Below, piece by piece: positions 47,893 to 58,829 of a stretch of DNA of 64,000 bases. Numbering within the stretch: position 1 is the stretch's first letter; every line of letters starts with the position of its first letter. The translations under genes and the position numbers were made by a program. A model generated the notes under the pieces. It searched no databases and was not told the DNA's origin. It was given only the letters and a program-made list of their open reading frames with translations. Origin of the DNA: Saussurea involucrata (taxonomy: Eukaryota; Streptophyta; Magnoliopsida; Asterales; Asteraceae). The stretch is taken from assembly GCA_033807775.1 (NCBI GenBank), contig CM066315.1:7754501-7818500 (forward strand). Direction: 5' to 3'.

Positions 47893-48994
47893 TAATATAC
47901 ACAACCCAAACATAATAATAAACCAGATGACGTTAATTGATCGATTTTGAAAGTGTTCCCAAAATACTTACATGCCATCGTCACTAATGGATCATAGTTT
48001 AAATACATGTTCCAAAATAATTACATGCCACCAAAATACAAAAGCATAGTCTAGTTCATATTCCAACATATGCAAAAACCATTGATAATCAAGTGGTCAT
48101 ACTTGCAACATATACCTCACAAATTCTTCCCGAGTTTCTCTTTCATAGTTCCAAAACCTTAACACGGCTTCAGGATCATGTGTTATTTCCCTCAATGCCG
48201 TAAACCTTTTCATTTAAGTAAGATCCATCTTGGCAACGAGGTTCTGAAATCGATTGAAATCTGTTAAACCACCACCAAATTTGTAGTTTACTCTATAATT
48301 AATAATAAATTTCGAATTTTCATTTGGAGTATTTCTTACTCTATGCAAGTATGGCCTAAAATGTGAATTGCGATGGAAGTCCAAAAGGGTCTAATTATAA
48401 AGATTTGATTTTCTGGTTTAAATATGCTTTTAAGAAATACAATCGTCCAACTCAAGACAGAAAGATAATAAATTGTATGAACAGCATAGAGGAGGTGGTG
48501 TGGCATTGAGGCCGACACTCAAATCTTCATCGTTGTGGTCTGTATTAAATCGAGCATTGAAGCGATGGAGTAGATTAAAATTCGAACATATTGAAATCGG
48601 GCAGATTAAAATCTAGCAGAGGTCTGTATTACCCGTTAGTCGAAGAAACCACAGTGAAGCAATGGAGAACACGATCAAAGACCACAACGATGGAGTGCAG
48701 CGATGAGAAACGAGAAAGAGCAGAAGCGTAAAAGGAAAGTGTCGGCTGTGTATGTATTAAACAGATTAGGGTAGAGGGTAATTTTGGAATAATAAAAATA
48801 ACAAATTCCATTCCATTAAATTCCCTTGTTCTCTTGATGGAATGTTCAAATTCCTCATCTATGGAATTTGTTGGAATTGAGAGATTCCATCAACTGAAAA
48901 GATTGAACCAAACAATGGAATGAAATGTAGTCAAAGGAATTTAACATTTCAATTCCATCAGATTCCATCATATTCTATGAACCAAATTCCCCCT

Positions 48995-49345
48995 TAGAGC
49001 ATCCACATCCATCTTGCTAGAGGCCTTGCAAGATGACATGGCTTGTCATATGGATAACAAGATCTTGCAAGATACACATAAACTTGTTAAATTAGAAAGG
49101 TCTTACAAGATGTGGGACTTACTAAATTTAATAAATTAATACTATTATTTATATAATATTGGTTTATTATATATTTTTATTTTATTAGTTTATTATATTA
49201 TATTATATTATAGTATTGGTGGTGGGGACCGGTTTAGAAAAAAGTTTGACCTTGCATTAATGTAAAACTGATATGACAGTCTAGAAAAAAAAGATAACGA
49301 TGAAGAGGGTCTTACGATCATAAAAAACACCAACACAAAATTTTG
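48995..49345. other. MITE-like end and HSP21 downstream region
   Basis: It starts with GAGCATCCACATCC and contains CTTGCAAGAT repeats, matching the family seen in inverted orientation near 23955-24038. The rest is the AT-rich 3' side of the minus-strand HSP21 gene. Confidence 0.45.
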
Positions 49346-50621
49346 TCATTGCACATTGATGTCCAAAATCTTTGAAGAAACAGGAGCTTTAGGTATGGTT
49401 ACATACAGAACCCCATCTCTAACCTCAGCTTTTATCTTCTCAAACTGTATATTCTCCGGCAATGCAATCCGAAAGCTATACCTTCCATAGCTCTTCGAAC
49501 TCCACTCTCCGTCGTCAACGGCGGTGCCGCCATTGTTGTCACCGCTCAGCTTCTCTGCTTTCAGAACAAGCATCTTCTCTTCCACCCACACTTTCACATC
49601 TTCTCTTTTCATTCCAGGCATGTCGAACCTCATCTTGTAATCTTCTTCACCTTCTTTGATCTCCCATGGTGTTCTTCCCCTGCTGTAACCGCTTGTACTC
49701 TCTCCGGCAAACTGACCGCCGACGGTGGTGCCGTATGCCACCACTGGATCTTCCATTATTCTTTCCATTGTGTCCATCATTTGCTGCACTGTTCTTGCTG
49801 TTGGGAATCTGTCCCATAACCCTGAAAGTGAAACACATAAAGATTCAATCTTGAGTGTTGTTTCATCTTTTAATGTGAAGAATTACACATACCCATGTTG
49901 GAAATTGAAGAAAATTAGTTGGGAAAATTGAATCTTGAATTGAAAATCACCTAAAGATTCAATCTTGACCGTTGTTTCATCTTATATATGAACAATTACA
50001 CATACCCCTGTTGGAAATTGAAGAAAAATAGTTGGGAAAATTGAATCTTGAATTGAAAATTACCTAAAGATTCAATCTTGATTGTTGTTTCATCTTATTT
50101 ATGAAGAATTACACATAACCATGTTGGAAATTGAAGTAAAATAGTTAGGAAAATTGAATTGAAAATTACCTAAAGATTCAATCTTGATTGTTGTTTCATC
50201 TTATATATGAAGGATTACACATACCCATGTTGGAAATTGAAGAAAAATAGTTGGGAAGATTGAATATTGAATTGAAAATTACCTAAAGATTCAATCTTGA
50301 TTGTTGTTTCATCTTATATACGATGAATTACACATACCCATATAGGAAATTGACGAAAAATAGTTGGGAAAATTGAATCTTGAATTGAAAATTACCAATT
50401 GGTGGGGATTGGGTGACTCTTTTCTTGATGGGTTGTTTCTGTTGTTGATTCTTGATGCCTGCTCTTTGTAAATGATCACCATTTGTTGCTTCCGATTTGA
50501 TGCTGGTGAAACTAGGCTTCTTTTTGTGGGTATTTGGGATCAGGATTAAAGATGATGGGTTTAATTTGGGGAATGTGATTCTTTGAGAGAACAATGGAAG
50601 TGTAATCTGACATTGAGCCAT
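49346..50621 (-). CDS. HSP21: Chloroplast small heat-shock protein (HSP21 type)
   Basis: Exons 50621-50396 (226 nt) and 49821-49346 (476 nt) give 233 residues. The first about 50 residues are Ser/Thr/Lys-rich with few acids, as expected of a chloroplast transit peptide. Then come GLWDRFPTARTVQQMMDTME with following Met-rich helix, the amphipathic motif special to plastid sHSPs, and an alpha-crystallin domain (RTPWEIKEGEEDYKMRFDMP, YSFRIALPENI, GVLYVTIPK). The family binds unfolding proteins without ATP in the stroma and protects photosystem II during heat stress. A heat-shock element lies about 95 bp upstream of the ATG. The intron is almost entirely a tandem repeat. The start is the only ATG that gives a transit peptide. 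Confidence 0.94.
49835..50398. repeat. Five ~113-bp tandem units filling the HSP21 intron
   Basis: The motif aaagattcaatcttga recurs at about 49837, 49953, 50066, 50172 and 50285. Each unit also has attacacatacccatgttgg. On the minus strand the donor sequence GGTAATTTTCAATTC at the exon 1 border is repeated at the start of units at about 50282, 50168 and 50062, with a GGTGATTTTC variant at about 49949. Confidence 0.93.
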
Positions 50622-50684
50622 ATTTCTCTTTCTCTGTGTCTAGTGCACTCAAGAAACTGTGATGAAAAAGTACAGGGGGCCAAG

Positions 50685-50695
50685 TGTATATGTAG
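50685..50695 (-). promoter_or_regulatory. Candidate TATA region of HSP21
   Basis: TACATATACAC on the minus strand lies about 65-75 bp upstream of the ATG and about 20 bp downstream of the heat-shock element. It is a weak TATA match supported mainly by its position. Confidence 0.4.
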
Positions 50696-50715
50696 ATAAG
50701 TATGAGGTATGAAGA

Positions 50716-50728
50716 GAAAATTCTAGAA
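50716..50728 (-). promoter_or_regulatory. Heat-shock element of HSP21
   Basis: gaaaattctagaa is a perfect three-unit nGAAnnTTCnnGAA heat-shock-factor site, reading TTCTAGAATTTTC toward the gene. It is well placed for heat-induced transcription of the neighbouring gene. Confidence 0.85.
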
Positions 50729-50799
50729 GGGTAGAGAAGTGGGTCTCTGCCCCTTTGTGACCCCACCTGATCTTCTTGGAATTTTGTTTTGTTCATTTT

Positions 50800-51283
50800 T
50801 ACTTTTTTAGAGTTGTTCTGGATGTCTCTAGAAATGAAAAGTTGTTTCTACAGCCATATTTTGGCCCACTATGAATGATATTTGTAGCCCATCATGACAC
50901 AATGAAGCTTGAGCCCAAGACTATATGATTTGAGTAAAAAATTGATTATCAATAATTTTAATGAACTCCACATAAACCTATCTTTAAAGACTTCAATGTA
51001 AGGGGTATTTTTATATTTATTTAACGGTTGAGGTTAGCAAGAAGTTTGAGATCGCACTCGTGACATGTCTTCTATTTGAACAAAGTCGTTATCTTTCAAA
51101 CATAAATAAGTAATGTAGGACAAAATAATGAGAAAAAAATGTGGACATGATAATATTAACATTTCAATAGTTTTCATTATTTATTTTAGAAAAAAATTGT
51201 TGGAATTGGTTAACATTATTATGAAAATATAAGTGTCTTGTCAATTGTCATAAATTATTAATTATAAAGTTGTCACACTTTTA
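50800..51283. other. Intergenic region
   Basis: AT-rich; no gene or element ends seen. Confidence 0.4.
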
Positions 51284-51564
51284 GGCCATCATTACCCCAT
51301 GACCCCATCTTTCAAAGATTCCAGCTCCACATCAGCGTCACATCAGCTTTTCTCCTAACCATCACTCAATCCCTAAACACCCTTACCCCATTCCCTCAAA
51401 CCCTTTTGCCACCTCATTTATTTTAATTCTTTTATTTATACATTTAATTATTTAACAAAATAAAAATATTTATATATTTTTAATAAATAAAAATAAGATA
51501 AATAATAAAAATAAAAATTCATACCATTCATTAAAAATAAAAATTACAAAATAAATTTAAAAAT

Positions 51565-53771
51565 CTACCCGTCGTCATTGTTGGGAACTTGGATACGCCA
51601 AATATGTTCGACCAAATCCGACCGAAGGTTATTATGAGTGTCCCGGTTTATGACTTCTCGAACATTTGCCGCGCGTTGTGTCTCACTGATTTGGCTTTCG
51701 ATATCATCCGTGAAAAAGTCGTTTTCCACGTCACCACAAATAGCATGGTTTTCGTCTTCGAGCATCATATTGTGTAATATGACACAAGCGTACATAATGT
51801 TTGCCAATCTTGAGAGTTCCCATCCGCGTGCCGGGTTATGAAGTATATGCCAACGTGCTTTAAGCACGCCAAAAGCTCGTTCAACATCTTTACGTGCGGA
51901 TTCTTGCGCGGACTTGGACTTTTGTAGTTTAAGGTCTTGTGGGCACGTAAATGATTTTATGAAAGTAGCCCATTCCGGATATATCCCATCCGTTAGATAA
52001 TATCCGTGCTTGTAGGTGGCTCCATTCACCTCAAAAGGGCACTCGGGTGCTTTTCCATCATATACATCGTTGAAGATGGGCGACTGATTGAGAACATTGA
52101 TGTCGTTGTTGGAACCGGCAACACCAAAGTATGCGTGCCAGATCCATAGATCTTGAGAGGCCACTGCTTCTAGCATGATTGTCGGGTGCTCAGGATCACC
52201 TCTCATGAATTGACCTCGTCATGCATTCGGACAATTTGCCCACGCCCAATGAGTACAGTCTATGCTGCCGAGCATGCCGGGAAATCCGTGTTTAGCTTCA
52301 TGCGCGGCGTACAACTGCTGAATATCAATAAAAGTAGGCATGCGTAAATAGTTTTGACCATACAGTTCAATAATACCTGTGCAGAATTTGTACAGACAAT
52401 CTCGTGACTTTTTCTCTCCCATACGGATGTACTCGTCAAGTGCGTCAGCAGTTACTCCATACGCCAATTGCCGAATAGCGGAAATACACTTTTGTATCGG
52501 AGAAAAACCTTGTTTGCCTAACCCGTCAAACCGAAGTCTAAAATACCGATACCCTACTTCTAAATCTTCAACTATTCGTTCGAATAGTTGTCTGCTCATC
52601 CTGAACCGCCGCCTAAACATATCCGGTGTATAAATCGGGTTGACACCAAAGTTAGGGGTGTTCGCGGTCCGGTTTGGGCGGTTTAACCCCTCAAACCACA
52701 AACCAAACCACTAGTGGCGGTTTGGTAAATTTTCAAACCGAGCGGTTTGACATCAAGTGCCCAAACCGGTCAAACCGGACCGCGGTTTAGGCGGTTTGGT
52801 CCGACCGATTTAGACGGTTTGGGCCTTTTATGGGCTTTAATACTTAAACTTAAAAAACATATACAATTTAATCACAATTCCTTAAAAAACCAGTCCACAA
52901 TTCCTTTAAAACCAAAACATAGTCCACACTCCACAATTCCTTAAACCGGTTGAGGTTGAGTCGATACTTTGAGAGGGTATTTCCATCTAGTTAAATTAAA
53001 CACATTGAATCATTGATAAACAAACTTAGAAATAAACTAACTAAACAAAACAGATTCTAATAAACTTTAACAAAAAAGATTTTAATAAATCCACAGATTA
53101 AACAAAACAGATTTTTTAAACAAACTTAGAAATAAACCAACTTAGAAAACAGATTAAACAAACTTAGAAATAAACTAAGTTAACTAACTAGTAAGTAGTA
53201 ACTACTAACTACAGATTAAACAAAAGTTACAAAACAGATTTAAACTAACTTAGAAACAAACTTAGAAATAAATCCACTTCAATTCTAATAAACTTAAACT
53301 AAATAGATTATAATTTCTAATAAATCGACATCAATTAATTTGAACAATATAGAAATAAATCAATATCAGATAAAGTTAAACAATCTTCATAAGATTTAAG
53401 AAAGTAGCAAAAAATTACCTAGAAGATAAAACGAAGTCACGAACTTGCTGTGTGCGTGCGTGAGGCCTGCTGCCTTGCTGTGTGCGTGCGTGAAGTCGTG
53501 ACCCACGTGTGTGTGTTGTCTGCTGCGTGCGTGCGTGAACAAGGAATCGGTGGACGGTGGTGGCTAGGGGTGGACGACTGGACAGTTGTGGCTAGAGGTG
53601 GACGATGGTGGCTAGGGTTGTGAAGTGAAGTCGTGAAATTGAAAGAGGCGTGAAATTGAAAGAGCCAAAGAGGCGTGAAATTTGAATCTGATGAGTGAAA
53701 GTGAAATTGAAATGGGCTATTAGCCTATTACAATTTGGATTGGGCTTACAAATACTTAATCTTAATATATA

Positions 53772-53805
<34 letters not shown>

Positions 53806-54183
53806 GTGGCGGTTGGTTCGGTCCAAACCGTCCAATAAAATCTTCAAACCGCAGACCGGACCGAACCGCCCGGTTTGGCAAATTTTCAAACCAAACCGCT
53901 CAAACCGCCAAAACCGGTCCGATTTGACTTGGTTTGACCGGTTTGAGCGGTCCAACGGTTTTTTTGAACACCCCTAACCAAAGTAGTCCCGCATAAGCCG
54001 CTCGTTTGCAGTTACTCGACCCCTTTCAATGTTTGCGGCCCTCTCTCTTGTTGACGATGAGGCGGTGCTACCATACAGCGATTGTGCAGTCTGTCGAAAA
54101 ATTTCCCTTTGTAGATTCAACAACTCGTCGGTGTCTACGGATGATGATGATGCGGTTGGTGAACCGGGTTGTGGTGAATCCAT
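51565..54183 (-). pseudogene. HARBI1-like DDE transposase (copy 2), split by insertion
   Basis: The N-terminal part starts at 54183 (MDSPQPGSPTASSSSVDTDE) and runs to MRDYFG at 53977, where a hAT element interrupts it. It resumes at about 52644 with YTPDMFRRRFRMSRQLFER and continues through KSRDCLYKFCTGIIELYGQN and MLGSIDCTHWAW, the first catalytic Asp. An in-frame TGA follows NCPNA at about 52216-52218. The frame then goes on with GSNNDINVLNQS (second Asp) and KDVERAFGVLK (Glu) to a stop at 51565. The three catalytic residues are thus present; the breaks are one insertion and one nonsense codon. The family cuts and pastes DNA next to TTA/TAA targets. Confidence 0.9.
52653..53976. mobile_element. 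Non-autonomous hAT element nested in Harbinger copy 2 (1324 bp)
   Basis: TIRs TAGGGGTGTTC and GAACACCCCTA are flanked by the 8-bp duplication accaaagt (52645-52652 and 53977-53984), the hAT signature. Subterminal regions carry many GGTTTGG/CCAAACC and ACCGG repeats in both orientations. The interior has GTGCGTGCGTG repeats (about 53450-53535) and a TA microsatellite (53767-53800). No transposase is encoded. Confidence 0.93.
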
Positions 54184-54578
54184 ATTGTTTAAAATATAGA
54201 GAATGAAAGAGTGTTTGAGAGAGTTTGAGAGGTGTGAAAAATAAGAGGTTGAGAGAATTTGAGAGAGTTTGAGAGGTGTGAAAAATAAGAGGTTGAGAGA
54301 ATTTTAGAGAGTTTGAGAGGTGTGAGAAATAAGAGGTTGAGGGTTAAATATATAGTGGGATTAAATTGAGAAAAAAATTTATTTATTTTTGTTTAAAAAG
54401 AGCCGTTCAACGGCATTATTTTTAAAAATTAATTTTTTTTTAATAAACCTTCAGGATGAATCGGGATCCTGAACCCGAAATCCATCCCGCACCCCGCATC
54501 CCGCAAGGGCCGTAGCCGACCCCGCACCATCCCGCAGGCCATCCCGAGCTCATCCCGAGCCGGGTACCGATGGCCTTA

Positions 54579-54890
54579 TGAGTGTATTTAGGTACATAAA
54601 AGCATCTTCAATAGCTTTGCTAAAATAGAAAAAATTGTATTTTTGTTTGCTATCTTGTTTTCTATAATGAAAAAAACTTGAAATTTTTCTAAGGAGTTAA
54701 ATGCATATTTGGTCCTTGTGGTTTACAAAAATTAACGACTAAGGTCCCTCGAAGAAATTTTTAACTAACAAGGTCCCTCTACATTCAATTTTTATAACAC
54801 ATAAGGTCTCTCTTATTAACACCGTTAAATAAAATGAAGTTAAGAGAGGGCAATTTAGTCCATTCACTTTTCCCATCCTTTTAAATAAAG
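54579..54890. other. Intergenic repeats
   Basis: It begins with a left end of the GAGCATCTCC-type MITE (AAGCATCTTCAATAGC, 54599). It continues with a repeat carrying ATTTGGTCCTTGTGGTTTAC at 54709 that is related to the terminal sequence of the interrupted element described next. Confidence 0.5.
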
Positions 54891-55056
54891 AGCTAGATAT
54901 ATACTTGGTCCCTGTGGTTTACAAAAAATAACAAGTAACATCCCTAAAAAACATGGATATAAACATGGACACAATGCATCATTTGATTAAAGAAAATAAA
55001 AACTCATATTAAATATTCAATCAACAAAACCCAAAATTTAAGATGTTGGATGGTTA
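54891..55056. mobile_element. Left arm of an inverted-repeat element split by the retrotransposon
   Basis: TATACTTGGTCCCTGTGGTT, GATATAAACATGG, TTTGATTAAA, ACTCATATT and AACCCAAAA here recur in inverted order at 63720-63885. The Copia element is inserted after GGTTA at 55052-55056, so the host element was larger. Confidence 0.7.
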
Positions 55057-55471
55057 TGTTGGTGCAAGTGTACCCAGCTTTAAATATTGTGATATATTTT
55101 TGGTACACATAAAATCACATCTCCATATTTATTTTGATGATTACAAAACACACCGCATTATTTGTTATCTAATATTTTATCTGAGTGTGCAGATATTTAA
55201 ATGATCTCGATAAATTATTATCTGAAGAATCCAAGTTTGAAGAGTTTCGTCATTTTATTTTAAAATGATAAACACCCTAAAATATTTTATCACTTGGATA
55301 TTTCGTATCTATATAAATATATTTGAATCAAATATATATATAATATCTTTTATATATAAATCTCTGATATATATATATATTAATATATGCTGCTACTGTT
55401 CATCTGTTGCAAGAAGTGTGTTCAGCCGAAGTTTACCTGCGTTGCCATGCTCTCATTGGACAGATCTTCTG

Positions 55472-55700
55472 GCGGTATACCGCCAAGGTATACGCGGTAT
55501 ACCGCGGGTACTATTTCCCATCAACTTGTTCTGCATGAGAAGCTTCGTTTGTCAGGAAGTATGTCAGGCGGTATACCGCCATGTGCAACGCGGTATACCG
55601 CGGGTGCATTATGCCGTTGAGTTTTTTGCAGGTTGACCTTCTCAAGGAGTACACTTTTTATGACGCAGGTATACCGCGATGGTTCGGCGGTATACCGCGA
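55472..55700. repeat. Palindrome cluster in the 5' LTR
   Basis: The 12-bp perfect palindrome gcggtataccgc occurs five times, with a sixth shortened copy (aggtataccgc), all upstream of the TATA box in the U3 region. Copies are extended either as GGCGGTATACCGCC or with flanking CGCGG. The same cluster recurs in the 3' LTR at 62459-62687. Confidence 0.93.
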
Positions 55701-55726
55701 AATTCTCAAGTCGGATTTTCATGCAG

Positions 55727-55734
55727 TATAAATA
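55727..55734 (+). promoter_or_regulatory. TATA box of the 5' LTR
   Basis: tataaata lies downstream of the palindrome cluster and is the likely promoter for the retrotransposon RNA. The equivalent copy in the 3' LTR is at 62714-62721. Confidence 0.75.
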
Positions 55735-56395
55735 CAAGCCTCCAGCAGCATTAAACTCAACACCAACTTCAGCATTAAGTTCTCCCTCAGCATTTGATTA
55801 TTATTCTGCTGCTTTCTTACTCACACTAAATCACTTAAACTGATAAATTAATTTTTGAGCAAGAAATCTTGAGTTGATAGCAGATTAAAATCTCACGATT
55901 AGTTGAATCAGCAACACAACTCAAGTGATCAAACTCTCTAAAAATATCCAAGTGATAAACCTTATTCAAGAGTGATTATTCATATTAAATTATACCCTCT
56001 TGTAAGTGTTTGAATTAGAGTGAGTGATCCACCATTAATCTCTCAAAGAAGAGTGTTTCGCGTTTGTTGTATTAAGGTTTGTGTTTCTACCGTAAAGAAC
56101 ACGTTTCGTATTGGATCTCCGAGAAGTGTTATTTTCTCGAGGTGGACTAGCCAACTTTGTGTTTGGTGAACCACTTTAAAAATCTCGTTGTCAAGTATTC
56201 TCTTTCCCTTATCTCTTTACATTTCCGCTGTGCATTTAAATTATATCTGTTTATATAATTGTTGTATATTTACTTGTTTATACTCTGCTTTATTTTTACT
56301 GTATTGTTTGTACTGTATTTATTTGTTAAAAGATTTTTTTTTGAAAGTAAAAGATTTTAAATACAACCTTACCCCCCCTTAGGTTGTCCAACATT

Positions 56396-56407
56396 TGGTA
56401 TCAGAGC
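56396..56407 (+). other. Primer-binding site
   Basis: tggtatcagagc, two bases after the 5' LTR end, is the usual plant Copia site pairing with initiator methionine tRNA for first-strand synthesis. Confidence 0.93.
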
Positions 56408-56452
56408 AGGTCTTTCAAAAATTATTCTGCATTTTTTTCTCTTTTCTTCTAA

Positions 56453-58363
56453 ATGGCTCAACAAACTAATATCGTGTTTTCAAAACCTCCTTTGATAGAT
56501 ACTGAAAAGTTTGGCATTTGGGCCGAGCTATTTGAATGTCACGTGCGTGGCAAAAATCAAAAGATTTGGAACATCATAGAAAAAGGGAATTTTAAACCCA
56601 CCATTGTGAAAGATGATGTTTATATTGATAAACCCCTAGATGACTGGACTACTTCTGATGAAGCCCATTTTTGTTTAAACTTTGAAGCTAAAAATATATT
56701 ATATGCTGCTTTAACAACTGACGAAATCGAAAGAGTATATACTTATAAAACTGCTAATCAAATATGGGAAAGTTTAAATAATACTCATCGTGGAAACACG
56801 GAGGTTAAATCTAGCAAAGTAAATATTTTAGTTCACGATTATGAACTATTCGAAATGAAACAAGATGAGTCAATTGACTCAATGTTTAAAAGATTTAACC
56901 TTATTGTGACTACTTTGAAAGGTTTGGATCGCACTTATCCTAACGAGGACTATATAAGGAAAATCCTACGAGCTCTTCCTTCGGAGTGGATGCAAAAGAT
57001 AACATCTTTAGAAGACTCCCGTGACCTTTCCATAATGAAGATAGATGACTTAATCGGTAATCTTAAAGTGCATGAAATTGCACTTAAAAGAAACAAAGAT
57101 CGGGAGCAAGTTAAAAAGAAATCAATCGCTCTCAATGTCTCAACACCAAAAGATGAGAAGAAAAAGGAGAAAGCTAGCTCCTCGAAAGATCCATCCGAAA
57201 CTCTCGATGAAGTCGCCATGTTGGTAAGAAACTTTTCCAAATTTCTTAATAATAATAATAAATTTTCTAACAATGGCAGATTTCAAAGAAACGGTAACTA
57301 CCGTCGTGGTGGTGATAATCGAAGTCGTAAGTTCCATAAACGAGACGAAAGAGTTAAGAAAAATGGCGATTCAAGTGAAGACGATAAAGCTAAGCAAAAG
57401 AGAGGCTTTTGCTACTCATGTGGTGACAAAGACCACTACGCCAATGAATGTCCGAAAAAGAACAAGTTCCAAAAGAAGAAGGAGAAAGCCTTCATTGGAG
57501 GCGCGTGGAGCGAGAGTGAAGAAGAAGATGACTATCAAGCCATTTGTCTTATGGCCGATAGCGACGACGAGGTAAAATCTTCTTACTCGGATTACGATAG
57601 TGATTATGAAAGTGAAAATGAAAATAATCTTGAAGAATTATATGAGTCTTTTCATAAAATGGCCGCTCTTGCAAATCGTTACCAAGATGAGAATGCCATG
57701 TTAAAAGAAACTGTAAATGCTTGTAAAAAGGAAATAAAAAATGTTAAACAAAAATCTGAAAATGATATAGATATAATTGCTAAATTAGAAACTAAATTAG
57801 GAGAAAAAGATTTTTGTAAATCTTGTGATGTTTTAAATAAAGAAATTGCATGCTTAAATAAAAAATCACATGAAAATATTATTTGTACAAAATGTGATAT
57901 TCTTGAGAATGAGATTACATGCTTAAAGGCTAAATGTGCTTCATATGAAAAAGATAACATGCTAGCTAAAGCTTTTGAAAGTAGTAATAAAAAGGTTCTT
58001 AACATGCTTAATATGCCTAACCGTATAAAATGTAGAAAAGGCATTGGTTCCAATACTTGTGTTGATAAATGTTCTTGTATACCCATCAAAAGATTTTATG
58101 AATCACCTAAAGTAAATACAAGAAATCAATATGTGCAAAAACCTCCGTATGTGCGTAAAATAAATAATGTAAATTATAATACAAGAAAACCGTATGCTCG
58201 CATGTACCATGATAAATATTCTAAACCTAATAATAATGCGAATGTAAATGCTTGTTTTTATGTATATGATAAATATAATCGCAAAATTAAAATGGTAAAT
58301 AAATGGATTCCAAAAGGAATGTTTAGTAATGATAATCCCGGTGGTATGCGTTTATGGTTTTAA
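56453..58363 (+). CDS. Retrotransposon Gag polyprotein
   Basis: A 636-residue frame starts at the first ATG after the primer-binding site. The N-terminal about 200 residues have the Copia gag/UBN2 fold signature (FGIWAELFECHVRGKNQKIW, LRALPSEWMQKITSLED). A basic region precedes a CCHC zinc knuckle (CYSCGDKDHYANEC) near residue 321. After it come an acidic Ser/Asp stretch (DSDDEVKSSYSDYDSDYESE) and a Lys/Glu-rich segment likely to form a coiled coil, as in Sireviruses. It forms the particle that packages the element RNA. No internal stop is present. The frame ends 467 bp before pol, which is unusual because Copia elements often fuse gag and pol. Confidence 0.93.
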   Translation: MAQQTNIVFSKPPLIDTEKFGIWAELFECHVRGKNQKIWNIIEKGNFKPTIVKDDVYIDKPLDDWTTSDEAHFCLNFEAKNILYAALTTDEIERVYTYKTANQIWESLNNTHRGNTEVKSSKVNILVHDYELFEMKQDESIDSMFKRFNLIVTTLKGLDRTYPNEDYIRKILRALPSEWMQKITSLEDSRDLSIMKIDDLIGNLKVHEIALKRNKDREQVKKKSIALNVSTPKDEKKKEKASSSKDPSETLDEVAMLVRNFSKFLNNNNKFSNNGRFQRNGNYRRGGDNRSRKFHKRDERVKKNGDSSEDDKAKQKRGFCYSCGDKDHYANECPKKNKFQKKKEKAFIGGAWSESEEEDDYQAICLMADSDDEVKSSYSDYDSDYESENENNLEELYESFHKMAALANRYQDENAMLKETVNACKKEIKNVKQKSENDIDIIAKLETKLGEKDFCKSCDVLNKEIACLNKKSHENIICTKCDILENEITCLKAKCASYEKDNMLAKAFESSNKKVLNMLNMPNRIKCRKGIGSNTCVDKCSCIPIKRFYESPKVNTRNQYVQKPPYVRKINNVNYNTRKPYARMYHDKYSKPNNNANVNACFYVYDKYNRKIKMVNKWIPKGMFSNDNPGGMRLWF

Positions 58364-58829
58364 ATGTGTTATATATATATATATAGTTTAAATATATTCT
58401 GTTGTATATGTTATATATATAAGTAATATATATTCTATGTACTGTTTGTTTATATATATACGTACTACATATATATATATATATATAGTGTTTGTTTAAA
58501 TGTGCTATATATATAAGTAATTTTTTTTGTACCTTTAATTCTATTCATATATATATATACATACGTACTGCACATATATATATATATTTTATTTAATTTT
58601 TTAATTCTTATTTATATATATGTTGTTTGTCTTAACATGTGTTGTATATATATATTTGTGTTTTATATATATATATGTATTATATATTGTGTAATGTATT
58701 ATATATATATATATTCTGTTTGACTTTATATATATGTATGTTGGTTGACTTTTGAAACTAATTGTCAAGGACCCACGAGAAATGGGGACCATAAAAGTTA
58801 TATCTTCATTATTGTAGATTGATCTTGAT
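58364..58829. repeat. AT-rich (TA)n spacer between gag and pol
   Basis: About 430 bp of imperfect TATATA tracts broken by TGTTTG-type motifs, then a short GC-normal stretch ending TATTGTAG just upstream of the pol frame. It contains stops in every frame. The TATTGTAG could serve as a splice acceptor. Confidence 0.85.

Larger units (their letters stand above)
45980..48994. mobile_element. hAT-like element hosting Harbinger copy 1
   Basis: The left part starts GGCGTTTGGTTCGCAGAATG and the right part ends ATTCTATGAACCAAATTCCCC. Both ends are rich in GAAATGGAAT / ATTCCATT motifs in inverted order. The Harbinger element 46279-47892 sits inside it. The interval 47896-48740 carries no recognisable gene. 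Confidence 0.5.
51284..54575 (-). mobile_element. PIF/Harbinger element, copy 2 (3292 bp including a hAT insertion)
   Basis: Ends GGCCATCATTACCCC and GGGTACCGATGGCC are flanked by TTA on both sides (51281-51283, 54576-54578), the Harbinger target duplication. Without the nested hAT element it is about 1.96 kb. It encodes a transposase closely related to copy 1 but retains the segment missing there. Confidence 0.9.
55057..56393 (+). repeat. 5' LTR
   Basis: It starts TGTTGGTGCAAG and ends GGTTGTCCAACA. I found no difference from the 3' LTR in the stretches compared base by base, and translated frames across it are identical. It holds a TATA box at 55727 and the GCGGTATACCGC palindromes at 55470-55700. 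Confidence 0.97.

Noticed and set aside
53450..53535. GTGCGTGCGTG stretch as a regulatory or protein-coding repeat
   Set aside because: Simple-sequence repeats inside a non-autonomous hAT element with no open frame of note.
55265..55636. Open frame of 123 codons repeated identically at 62252
   Set aside because: It lies entirely in the LTR, spans the palindromes, lacks homology, and is duplicated only because the LTR is.
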